The notes beneath the pieces are model-generated. The model was not told where the DNA came from, did not search any database, and worked only from the letters and a program-made list of their open reading frames with translations. Below are positions 7,068 to 13,316 of a stretch of 13,316 nt of DNA, one piece after another. The DNA is from Methanobacteriota archaeon (lineage in GTDB: Archaea > Thermoplasmatota > Poseidoniia > Poseidoniales > Poseidoniaceae), in the NCBI GenBank assembly GCA_029979405.1, contig JAPOHM010000017.1, positions 1 through 13,316 of the forward strand. The letters run 5' to 3'. Numbering within the stretch: position 1 is the stretch's first letter; each line of letters begins with the position of its first letter. The position numbers and the translations under genes were made by a program.

Positions 7068-7820
7068 TTGTGTGACAAACTCGACACTATCATTCCAGAT
7101 GATCCATCAAAACCATATGATGTGAAGGATGTAATCGTAGAAATCCTAGACGATGGTGGATTTTTGGAGGTACAGGAAAACTGGGCAGGAAATATCGTGA
7201 TAGGATTTGGACACTTGAACGGATCTACAGTGGGTGTCGTAGCAAATCAGCCAAAAATTCTCGCAGGTTGCCTCGACATAGACGCAAGCGACAAAGCCGC
7301 AAGATTTGTACGATTCTGTGATGCATTCAATATTCCACTAATTACTTTGGAAGATGTTCCCGGATTCTTACCTGGTACAAACCAAGAATGGGGTGGGATA
7401 ATTCGACACGGTGCAAAATTATTGTATGCCTATGCAGAGGCAACCGTACCTAAATTGACTGTAATTCTAAGAAAGGCTTACGGTGGCGCCTACGACGTAA
7501 TGTCTTCGAAACACATCAGAGGAGATTACAATGTTGCTTGGCCATCTGCTCAATTAGCCGTCATGGGTGCGGAAGGTGCAGTGCAAATTATTCACAGAAG
7601 AAGACTGCAAAACGCAAGAGACCCTGAAGGAGAAAGAGGTAGATTGATCGAAGACTTCGAGGAAACTTTCGCTAACCCCTACAAAGCAGCAAGTCTTGGT
7701 TACATTGATGATGTCATAGAACCAAATCAGACAAGAATGAAATTAGCAAGAGCCTTGTCCATGTTATTGGAAAAAGAGGAATTACGTCCAGCTAGAAAAC
7801 ACGGAAATATTCCTTTGTGA
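7068..7820 (+). CDS. pccB: Propionyl/acyl-CoA carboxylase carboxyltransferase, C-terminal half
   Basis: The second carboxyltransferase domain, in the same frame as the first half and separated from it by one TGA. After the stop the frame reads [15 protein letters not shown], which fits the usual inter-domain linker (in human PCCB this region reads DPSDRL...LDTIVP), so nothing is missing. Conserved blocks follow: GNQP-like [63 protein letters not shown] with the second oxyanion hole, and the terminal KHGNIPL that ends most PccB proteins. The first possible start after the TGA is TTG 7068; it has no properly spaced ribosome-binding site, which argues against efficient independent translation. 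The start given is therefore nominal; the conserved frame begins right after 7052. Confidence 0.88.
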   Translation: MCDKLDTIIPDDPSKPYDVKDVIVEILDDGGFLEVQENWAGNIVIGFGHLNGSTVGVVANQPKILAGCLDIDASDKAARFVRFCDAFNIPLITLEDVPGFLPGTNQEWGGIIRHGAKLLYAYAEATVPKLTVILRKAYGGAYDVMSSKHIRGDYNVAWPSAQLAVMGAEGAVQIIHRRRLQNARDPEGERGRLIEDFEETFANPYKAASLGYIDDVIEPNQTRMKLARALSMLLEKEELRPARKHGNIPL

Positions 7821-7829
7821 GATGATAAG

Positions 7830-8015
7830 ATGACAGACATAAACACACTAAGAATCGCAGCAATCATGGCTGTTATTTCTGCTTCATCATCAGCCGATGA
7901 TGCTTCAAATATTGGAAGACAGCTTGGTGAATCATGGTCTATCGACCATAGAAGAATGAATATGGGAATGTCATCATTAATGCATAAGAGAAGTTCCCGT
8001 TCCCCTTGGAGGTAA
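7830..8015 (+). CDS. Small protein between carboxyltransferase and biotin carrier, possible accessory subunit
   Basis: This ORF of 61 residues sits 9 nt after pccB and ends 4 nt before the biotin carrier gene; its last codons contain that gene's ribosome-binding site, so it is firmly embedded in the operon. The sequence has an Ala/Ile-rich N-terminal helix (TLRIAAIMAVISA), a polar middle and a basic, Trp-containing tail (HKRSSRSPWR). Small accessory subunits of biotin-dependent carboxylases and decarboxylases (epsilon, delta or gamma chains) are also short, with a hydrophobic or Ala-rich helix and a basic end, so a role in holding the carrier to the carboxyltransferase is reasonable. No family is recognised with certainty. 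Confidence 0.65.
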   Translation: MTDINTLRIAAIMAVISASSSADDASNIGRQLGESWSIDHRRMNMGMSSLMHKRSSRSPWR

Positions 8016-8017
8016 TC
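8008..8017 (+). promoter_or_regulatory. Very strong ribosome-binding site of the biotin carrier gene
   Basis: GGAGGTAATC differs at one base from the full complement (GGAGGTGATC) of the archaeal 16S rRNA end. It lies 2 nt before the biotin carrier ATG and overlaps the last codons and stop of the 61-residue gene. It fixes the start at 8020 and suggests that the carrier is made in larger amounts than its neighbours. Confidence 0.75.
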
Positions 8018-8019
8018 AA

Positions 8020-8427
8020 ATGACTGAGACGAGAAAAGTAATTGTCAATGGTGAAGAATTCGATGTTGAATTATCAAATGATGGTGACCTTTGGACTGCT
8101 ACTGTGAATGGAGAGAGTTTTGAAATAAAAATGCCAGACGCTGCTCCCGCACCAAAGAAGAGAGCTTCTGCTGGTGGAAAGTCCAAAAAATCAGGTAAGG
8201 TTTCGGCAAATATACCTGGAAAGGTGGTAACCGTAGAAGTGTCTGTTGGAGATAATGTCGAAGAAGGCCAAGTAGTAATGATTCTTGAAGCAATGAAAAT
8301 GCAAAATGAAATCCAAGCTCCAATTTCAGGAACAGTTTCAGAAATACATTGTGAAGAAGGACAATCTATCGAGGCTAATGTTCCTCTTCTAGTAATTACC
8401 CCTGAAGATGCCGAAGATGGTTCATGA
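8020..8427 (+). CDS. pccC: Biotin carboxyl carrier protein
   Basis: The swinging-arm subunit of the acyl-CoA carboxylase, 135 residues. The biotinyl domain occupies about residues 60-127 and has the classic EAMKM motif with Lys93 as the biotin attachment site, preceded by IPGKVV and followed by QAPISGTVSEI, the two halves of the flattened beta barrel. The N-terminal 40 residues look like the small beta-rich segment found in stand-alone carriers of decarboxylase and acyl-CoA carboxylase type. A flexible Pro/Ala/Lys/Ser-rich linker follows (about 41-60). Position after pccB shows its partner. The biotin carboxylase that charges it with CO2 is not encoded here. The gene symbol is provisional, since the substrate of the complex is inferred from the mutase genes next door. 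Confidence 0.92.
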   Translation: MTETRKVIVNGEEFDVELSNDGDLWTATVNGESFEIKMPDAAPAPKKRASAGGKSKKSGKVSANIPGKVVTVEVSVGDNVEEGQVVMILEAMKMQNEIQAPISGTVSEIHCEEGQSIEANVPLLVITPEDAEDGS

Positions 8428-8469
8428 AAATTACAATGGTTAAAGATTAGTAAAGTGTTGGGATGTAAC

Positions 8470-8709
8470 ATGGGAGAAGAAGCTGTTTGTGATTATCCGG
8501 GGTGTAATCAGGTAGGAGATATTATCTCAAGACTATCGCCTGAAGGTTATTTAGTCGCAACTGGTAAGAAAGCATATTCTTTCAGAGAAGCATATAGAAG
8601 ATTCCATTATTGTGGAGACCATCATGAAGAATTGATGGGCGGAGTTTGGTCAAGAGTTAGGAAGCCAGACGACAAAAACGATGGCCATGTAGCACCGACT
8701 GCCATTTGA
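8470..8709 (+). CDS. Small putative zinc-binding protein
   Basis: A 79-residue protein starting at ATG 8470, with a modest GGGATG ribosome-binding site; a TTG at 8455 in the same frame is possible but less likely. It contains CDYPGC (Cys7, Cys12) and, about 33 residues later, FHYCGDHHEEL, giving the four or five Cys/His ligands of a zinc ribbon-like fold. A basic segment (KKAYSFREAYRRF) and a charged tail complete it. I do not recognise the family. It follows the biotin carrier by 42 nt on the same strand and may belong to the operon, perhaps as a regulator or assembly factor. Its stop lies 2 nt from the stop of the convergent gene. Confidence 0.72.
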   Translation: MGEEAVCDYPGCNQVGDIISRLSPEGYLVATGKKAYSFREAYRRFHYCGDHHEELMGGVWSRVRKPDDKNDGHVAPTAI

Positions 8710-8711
8710 AA

Positions 8712-9092
8712 TTAAGAAAATGACTCCTCTAACTCAATCGCTCTACTCTTTGATATTCCAAGTTGCTTCGCAGAGGACCTAAGCACACTTCTCTCCATAT
8801 CAGTAATAATCCCATCTTCATATGCAGCCTCCAGTATTTTTCCGTACATCGATTCGTTTATTTCATCATCTTTTGTTATATTTGATTCTAATATTTTAGA
8901 AACAATGATTTCTATTGGAACTAACATCCCTAAAATCAGTAATTTTAACGAGATTAATACAACCTTGATATCGATTTTACTCTCTAGAACGGGCTCGATT
9001 GCAAATTCAGAAATTATGAACAAGAATCCTGCAACTATTAGGGTGATTATGATCGACTTTCTTCTCAACTCGGCACTCGTTAATTTTGACAT
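8712..9092 (-). CDS. Membrane-anchored protein with a C-terminal TerB/EF-hand-like motif
   Basis: This protein of 126 residues (from ATG 9092) has two transmembrane helices near the N-terminus (SIIITLIVAGFLFIISEF and VVLISLKLLILGMLVPIEII) and a cytoplasmic-looking C-terminal helical segment. That segment reads AAYEDGIITDMERSVLRS, then QLGISKSRAIELE. The DG-x-I-x3-E pattern resembles TerB-like and EF-hand-like loops and matches the repeats in the protein encoded upstream of glutamate dehydrogenase. The start is uncertain: TTG at 9116 adds NEELSST-type coiled-coil residues, and the frame stays open to about 9206 without an ATG. It is convergent with the zinc protein gene, 2 nt apart at the stops, so neither has room for its own terminator. 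Confidence 0.75.
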   Translation of the reverse strand: MSKLTSAELRRKSIIITLIVAGFLFIISEFAIEPVLESKIDIKVVLISLKLLILGMLVPIEIIVSKILESNITKDDEINESMYGKILEAAYEDGIITDMERSVLRSSAKQLGISKSRAIELEESFS

Positions 9093-9185
9093 CGTTGATG
9101 AGAGTTCTTCATTCAATTGTGATAGTTCATCATTGGAAGAAATAATCTCTTGATTGGCTAAGTAAAGATTTCTTGAGATTTCTTC

Positions 9186-9199
9186 TCCAAAATTTTGGA
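9186..9199. repeat. 14-bp perfect palindrome downstream of gdhA
   Basis: TCCAAAATTTTGGA is a perfect palindrome in the gap between the glutamate dehydrogenase stop and the downstream membrane-anchored gene. Nearby are two direct copies of GATTTCTT (9167-9174 and 9177-9184) and one inverted copy, AAGAAATC (9215-9222). It may be an operator for the downstream gene or an RNA hairpin ending the gdhA message. Confidence 0.3.
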
Positions 9200-9220
9200 T
9201 AAATAGTTATTCACAAGAAA

Positions 9221-10659
<1,439 letters not shown>

Positions 10660-11112
10660 TCAATTGTACGGACATACAGTGTTGAAGCGCTCCAGACGCT
10701 CCAATCTTCGTAAACCATTTTCATCTGTTTCTGACATTGCAATAATCGCTTCCTCGATAAGAGCATGTTCATCAGGTTGAATATTCAATAATGTTCGTAG
10801 ATTTTCAATCATCGCCCATTCATCTTCTGTAATAACTTCGTCATCCAATGCCGCAATCAATGCAGATTGGTAAGTTGAAGCATCACCCATCCTCGATTCA
10901 TCATAATCGTTGGAGGCTGAAATGGGAGAAGGATCTATTCCTTTTGCGATGTCCATTGCATCTGATAAGTCATCATCTGAGATTCCTAAAGCTGTAGCAA
11001 GTACCTTCATTATTGCGGCCTCGTCATCTGTAACTATTTCATCATCCAAGGCCGTTTTCATAATTTCGATGTACAGGTAAAGTCCCCGACTTTCAGTTAG
11101 TGGCATGAGCAT
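10660..11112 (-). CDS. Protein with two TerB/EF-hand-like repeats
   Basis: A soluble acidic protein of 150 residues (from ATG 11112) made of two related helical units: IMKTALDDEIVTDDEAAIM then LATALGIS (about 17-45), and ALIAALDDEVITEDEWAMI then RTLLNIQPDEH (about 84-116). Each has the DE-x-x-T-(D/E)-D-E core typical of TerB-like or degenerate EF-hand loops, which may bind metal ions. An acidic linker (55-80) joins them, and the tail is basic (LRRLERLERF). The frame is open from GTG 11157, but a TATA-like TTAAAATT at 11167-11174 would place the transcript start near 11144, which favours ATG 11112 or 11106. No clear ribosome-binding site is seen. Function is unknown; it lies 77 nt upstream of gdhA on the same strand. 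Confidence 0.75.
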   Translation of the reverse strand: MLMPLTESRGLYLYIEIMKTALDDEIVTDDEAAIMKVLATALGISDDDLSDAMDIAKGIDPSPISASNDYDESRMGDASTYQSALIAALDDEVITEDEWAMIENLRTLLNIQPDEHALIEEAIIAMSETDENGLRRLERLERFNTVCPYN

Positions 11113-11284
11113 GTGGTGACGCTCATAGTTTGAGTATTTTCTCCCAATATAGTTCACTGGAAGGATAATTTTAACAAATTAAACCAAATCACTAATCCAA
11201 ATGTAATCATATTGTATACAAATTGTAATCATATGTAATACATTATATACTACATCGTATGTGGACAGATTACGAGGGGCCAAG
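11113..11284. promoter_or_regulatory. Divergent promoter region of the TerB-like gene and the ribbon-helix-helix regulator
   Basis: This is an A+T-rich intergenic stretch. For the plus strand, TATATAC at 11244-11250 is a good archaeal TATA box: a transcript starting about 26 nt on (near 11273) would carry GAGGGG (11274-11279) as ribosome-binding site before ATG 11285. For the minus strand, TTAAAATT (11167-11174) is a TATA-like box for the TerB-like gene. The direct repeats listed separately lie between the two. Confidence 0.6.
11202..11234. repeat. Two 11-bp direct repeats, likely operator of the regulator
   Basis: TGTAATCATAT occurs exactly at 11202-11212 and 11224-11234, 22 bp apart, about two helical turns. 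The similarity extends weakly for another 7 bp (15 of 18 match), and a third TGTAAT begins at 11234. The repeats sit just upstream of the TATATAC box of the ribbon-helix-helix gene. Regulators of this fold usually bind short tandem sites on one face of the DNA and repress themselves, so autoregulation is the natural reading. Confidence 0.6.
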
Positions 11285-11659
11285 ATGAACACTCCAACCA
11301 ACCCAATTTCACTTCGGATAACCGATGATGAAATGGCTCTACTCGATTCAAGAGTAGGTATTGATGGTGCAAGAAATCGAAGTGACGTAATTCGAGCAGC
11401 AATCAGGGCATTCTTGGACAAACAACCACTTCTTCCTGATATGGACACTGTAACTATTCCACTTGGCAGATCACTCAAGGCAAAACTTGGAGATTTATAC
11501 GAAATGTATGGGACAACACCAGAATTTGCAGCACTACAGGGTATGCAAGAGTATGTACACAAACTAATTGCTCAAGACGCGCAATTGAATGAGATTCTAT
11601 CTGAGGGTTTGGCAGAGGCCCGAGATAAGACAACAAGACGTAAGGAGTTCACTGAGTGA
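11285..11659 (+). CDS. Ribbon-helix-helix (CopG-like) DNA-binding protein
   Basis: A 124-residue regulator. The N-terminal ribbon-helix-helix is clear: strand PISLRI (7-12), helix TDDEMALLDSRV (13-24) and helix NRSDVIRAAIRAFLD (31-45) with the typical RS-x-x-I-R turn. The next segment repeats the same order: strand TVTIPLG (55-61), helix SLKAKLGDLYEMY (63-75), then TPEFAALQGMQEYVHKLI (78-95). It may be a second, diverged copy of the fold or a dimerisation domain. The C-terminus is charged (EARDKTTRRKEFTE). ATG 11285 is chosen over the in-frame GTG 11261 because GAGGGG lies 5 nt upstream and the TATA box fits. The direct repeats upstream suggest autoregulation. Targets are unknown; there is no toxin gene of recognisable type next to it. 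Confidence 0.85.
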   Translation: MNTPTNPISLRITDDEMALLDSRVGIDGARNRSDVIRAAIRAFLDKQPLLPDMDTVTIPLGRSLKAKLGDLYEMYGTTPEFAALQGMQEYVHKLIAQDAQLNEILSEGLAEARDKTTRRKEFTE

Positions 11660-11697
11660 AAACAGGGTGAGAGCCACATAATGGAGGGGATGGGAAA

Positions 11698-11877
11698 ATG
11701 CGATGGAATGACAAATCCGAACAAGATAATCATTCCACCTTCCGAGCCGATGTTAACAAGCCAGGTTACATCGGGTTCGCAGCACTACGTCTACGTGCTC
11801 TAAGAGCACAAACTGGCATACCAACATTTGTCCCCTCGCGAGAGCGGGGGGACTCCGATTCCAACCCTGCTTGTTAG
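11698..11877 (+). CDS. Possible 59-residue basic protein (overlaps a hairpin-rich region)
   Basis: This open frame of 59 codons begins 38 nt after the regulator's stop, preceded by GGAGGGG (11683-11689), a good ribosome-binding site with 8-nt spacing. The predicted product has a polar N-terminus, an Arg/Ala/Leu-rich helix (FAALRLRALRAQTG, about 27-40) and a Ser/Arg/Asp tail. No family is recognised. Against it, the same DNA contains several strong hairpins and is richer in G+C than the surroundings, as expected for a stable RNA, and a 40-codon frame in another phase shares the site. It may be the second gene of the regulator's operon or an accident. Confidence 0.35.
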   Translation: MRWNDKSEQDNHSTFRADVNKPGYIGFAALRLRALRAQTGIPTFVPSRERGDSDSNPAC

Positions 11878-11919
11878 TAGGGTTAGTTCCACAAGCACCC
11901 GGACCCCACACCCGGGTGC
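11747..11919 (+). ncRNA. Candidate structured RNA with five consecutive hairpins
   Basis: Five stem-loops follow one another within 173 nt. H1 11747-11774: CCGATGT/ACATCGG extended by AAC/GTT past one bulged T. H2 11795-11809: GTGCTC/GAGCAC with loop TAA. H3 11832-11848: CCCCTC/GAG-C-GGG closed by a GCGA tetraloop with one bulged C. H4 11863-11884: AACCCTGC/GTAGGGTT, one G-T pair, 6-nt loop. H5 11895-11919: GCACCCGG/CCGGGTGC, 9-nt loop. G+C content is visibly higher than in the flanking genes. AGCAC at 11781 can also pair with the GTGCT of H2, so two folds compete. I found no tRNA, RNase P or SRP signature. The strand is assumed from the flanking genes; ends and function are unknown. Confidence 0.4.
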
Positions 11920-11953
11920 AAAATTACATGATTAGTGCTACTGCAGTTTAATT

Positions 11954-13316
11954 ATGCTCAACCTCAAATACCTTCGGCAAAAGCATGGTAACATGCCAGC
12001 CAAATCACAATTCAGATGGCTGGCACATCCAACTTTACGAGAAGGACAAGCAGAAATGATCGATGCCTGCCTTGAAACACTTTCAGAGGGCAATTCACAT
12101 TTAGCAAGTGCACCAACTGGAATTGGTAAAACCGCTGCATCTCTCGCTGCAGCATTAGAGATTGCCAATAGTTTTGAACACAAAAAAACCGTTATGTTCC
12201 TCACTCCAAGACAAAGCCAACACAGAATCGTAGTCGACACAGTAAGGCGGATTAATCAAATGAATACGAGTAGAAAGCTATCTCTTGTAGACATGATTGG
12301 ACAATCTGGGATGTGTGTTGAACCATTTGCTGGCAATCGTGGTGCAAGTTTTTCTTTATTGTGTTCAAATCACAGAAAGAATAGACAGTGTAGGCCTTGG
12401 CTTACCAATGCCCCCGGTTTTGAAAGAAGAATCTTGAGTGACCCACTTCACGTTGACGAAATGGTTGAGATGAGTAAAATTCACTTGGAAGACGGAGAAA
12501 AGAGACAAACCTGCCCTTGGAAGGCAGCTCGTAATGCTGCAAAATCTGCTGATGTTGTCGTCTGTGACTACAACCACATTTTCATTGAAGAAGTTAGGAA
12601 TGCTTCACTAAAAGCAATGGAATTGAACCTCGAAGACCTGATAATTGTCGTTGATGAAGCTCACAATCTTCCAGATAGAGTGAGAATGGGAATGCAAAGA
12701 AGATTAACTCCAACAATGGTAAGGAATGCTTCTACTGAAGTTGAGGAGCACTTAGGTGAATTGCAAAAATTGGGAGCGATAAATGAGGCAATGAGCATTT
12801 CAATCCACCTAAAGTCGTGGACGCTACAAGTTTGCAAAGAGTATAGATTGATACTAACTAGAGAATTCAAGAATCTTCTTTCATCGCTTGGAGATGGAAA
12901 TGAAGTAAGAATTGATGCAACAGTTGCGCTAAATTGGTTAGAAGAAGCCTTTGACAAGGTCGCTGCTGAAATTTCCCAATCTACGTTAACAGGTGAGGCT
13001 AGTATCACATCGATTCCTGACAAAAAGAACAGGCTACAGGCCTTTAAATCGCAGTTAGAAACAAATGAAGTCGAAGTCGATGAGGAAGGAGAAAATGAAC
13101 CATCTGCTCACCTTTTGGCACATCTCATTGACGTTCTGGTGAAATTTGGAAAAGGCACAGCACTATGTTTGGTCTTCGAGGGAGAAGGAAGAGAAGGTAG
13201 AATCATTACTCATCTACTGGATGCTGGGTTAGTAGCAGGACCTATCTTTGACGAAGTATCAGGTGCAATATTGATGAGTGGTACGCTTGACCCCCCAGGG
13301 ATGTTCGGAGATTTGT
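11954..13316 (+). CDS. XPD/Rad3/DinG-like superfamily 2 DNA helicase, N-terminal part (runs off the right edge)
   Basis: The first 454 codons of an ATP-dependent DNA helicase of the iron-sulfur type that unwinds 5' to 3' in repair. Visible parts: HPTLREGQAEMI (25-36, Q-motif-like), Walker A APTGIGKT (53-60), motif Ia FLTPRQSQHR, four candidate cluster cysteines (Cys121, 137, 146, 187), VVVCDYNHIF, Walker B DEAH (234-237), and near the edge SGAILMSGTLDPPGMF, the start of helicase domain 2. The cysteine spacing is wider than in archaeal XPD, so cluster binding is likely but not proven. The start is ATG 11954 or ATG 11993: a TATA-like AAAATTAC at 11920 would allow a leaderless message from the first, TTTAATT at 11947 a short leader for the second. 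It could be a DinG/XPD paralogue rather than XPD itself. Confidence 0.87.
   Translation, partial: MLNLKYLRQKHGNMPAKSQFRWLAHPTLREGQAEMIDACLETLSEGNSHLASAPTGIGKTAASLAAALEIANSFEHKKTVMFLTPRQSQHRIVVDTVRRINQMNTSRKLSLVDMIGQSGMCVEPFAGNRGASFSLLCSNHRKNRQCRPWLTNAPGFERRILSDPLHVDEMVEMSKIHLEDGEKRQTCPWKAARNAAKSADVVVCDYNHIFIEEVRNASLKAMELNLEDLIIVVDEAHNLPDRVRMGMQRRLTPTMVRNASTEVEEHLGELQKLGAINEAMSISIHLKSWTLQVCKEYRLILTREFKNLLSSLGDGNEVRIDATVALNWLEEAFDKVAAEISQSTLTGEASITSIPDKKNRLQAFKSQLETNEVEVDEEGENEPSAHLLAHLIDVLVKFGKGTALCLVFEGEGREGRIITHLLDAGLVAGPIFDEVSGAILMSGTLDPPGMFGDL

Noticed and set aside
8016..8471. Open frame of 151 codons on the minus strand opposite the biotin carrier gene
   Set aside because: The plus-strand gene has the EAMKM biotin motif and a near-perfect ribosome-binding site; the antisense product shows no domain.
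11179..11562. Minus-strand frame of 127 codons opposite the ribbon-helix-helix gene
   Set aside because: It would run antisense to a gene with clear structure, promoter and ribosome-binding site, and the predicted product is not protein-like.
11895..11919. H5 hairpin as an intrinsic terminator
   Set aside because: It is followed by AAAATTACATG, without the T tract needed; archaeal terminators are T-rich and usually have no hairpin.
11660..11953. tRNA, SRP RNA or RNase P RNA in the hairpin-rich region
   Set aside because: No T-arm with GTTCRA in a 5-bp stem, no SRP helix 8 GGAAG...AGCAG motif and no RNase P ACAGAAA/GAGGAAAGUC signatures are visible, so no known RNA family is claimed.

Overview
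The window looks like a piece of the genome of a mesophilic, aerobic heterotrophic archaeon, most simply a marine Euryarchaeote of the Poseidoniales (Marine Group II) kind. This assignment is inference. It rests on the A+T-rich, gene-dense layout, ribosome-binding sites of the AGGTGA / GGAGGTAATC type, TATA-like boxes, a dolichol-kinase-type membrane protein, an XPD/Rad3-like helicase and a ribbon-helix-helix regulator, next to bacterial-looking metabolic genes. No rRNA or marker gene is present to settle it.

Left part (1-6166, all minus strand). Read in the direction of transcription, a compact run of genes begins at 6166: the cobalamin-binding subunit of an acyl-CoA mutase, its MeaB-type GTPase, a CTP-dependent polyprenol/diacylglycerol-kinase-like membrane protein, a 36-residue single-helix membrane protein, an AsnB-type amidotransferase, a GshA-type glutamate-cysteine ligase, an unrecognised polytopic membrane protein, a 2x[4Fe-4S] ferredoxin and the first 54 codons of another membrane protein that leaves the window. 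Stops and starts touch or overlap (8 nt, 0 nt, 5 nt, ATGA), which suggests co-transcription.

Middle (6167-8709, plus strand, divergent from the mutase genes). This is a propionyl/acyl-CoA carboxylase cluster: the carboxyltransferase beta chain, interrupted by one in-frame TGA between its two domains, then a 61-residue protein, the biotin carboxyl carrier protein and a small putative zinc protein. With the mutase and MeaB it forms the core of the propionyl-CoA to methylmalonyl-CoA to succinyl-CoA route. The biotin carboxylase, the mutase large subunit and the epimerase are not in the window.

Right-middle (8712-11112, minus strand). An NADP-type glutamate dehydrogenase lies between two small proteins that share a TerB/EF-hand-like motif (a membrane-anchored single copy downstream, a soluble tandem copy upstream).

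Right (11113-13316, plus strand). A divergent promoter region with two exact 11-bp direct repeats precedes a ribbon-helix-helix regulator. It is followed by about 290 nt that hold a possible 59-residue ORF and five closely spaced hairpins (a candidate structured RNA), then an XPD/DinG-like superfamily 2 helicase that runs off the right edge.

The points most worth a second look are the TGA inside the carboxyltransferase, the in-frame TGA-TTG junction between the mutase subunit and MeaB, the GshA-AsnB-ferredoxin cluster as a possible thiol or amide pathway in an archaeon, and the hairpin array at 11747-11919.
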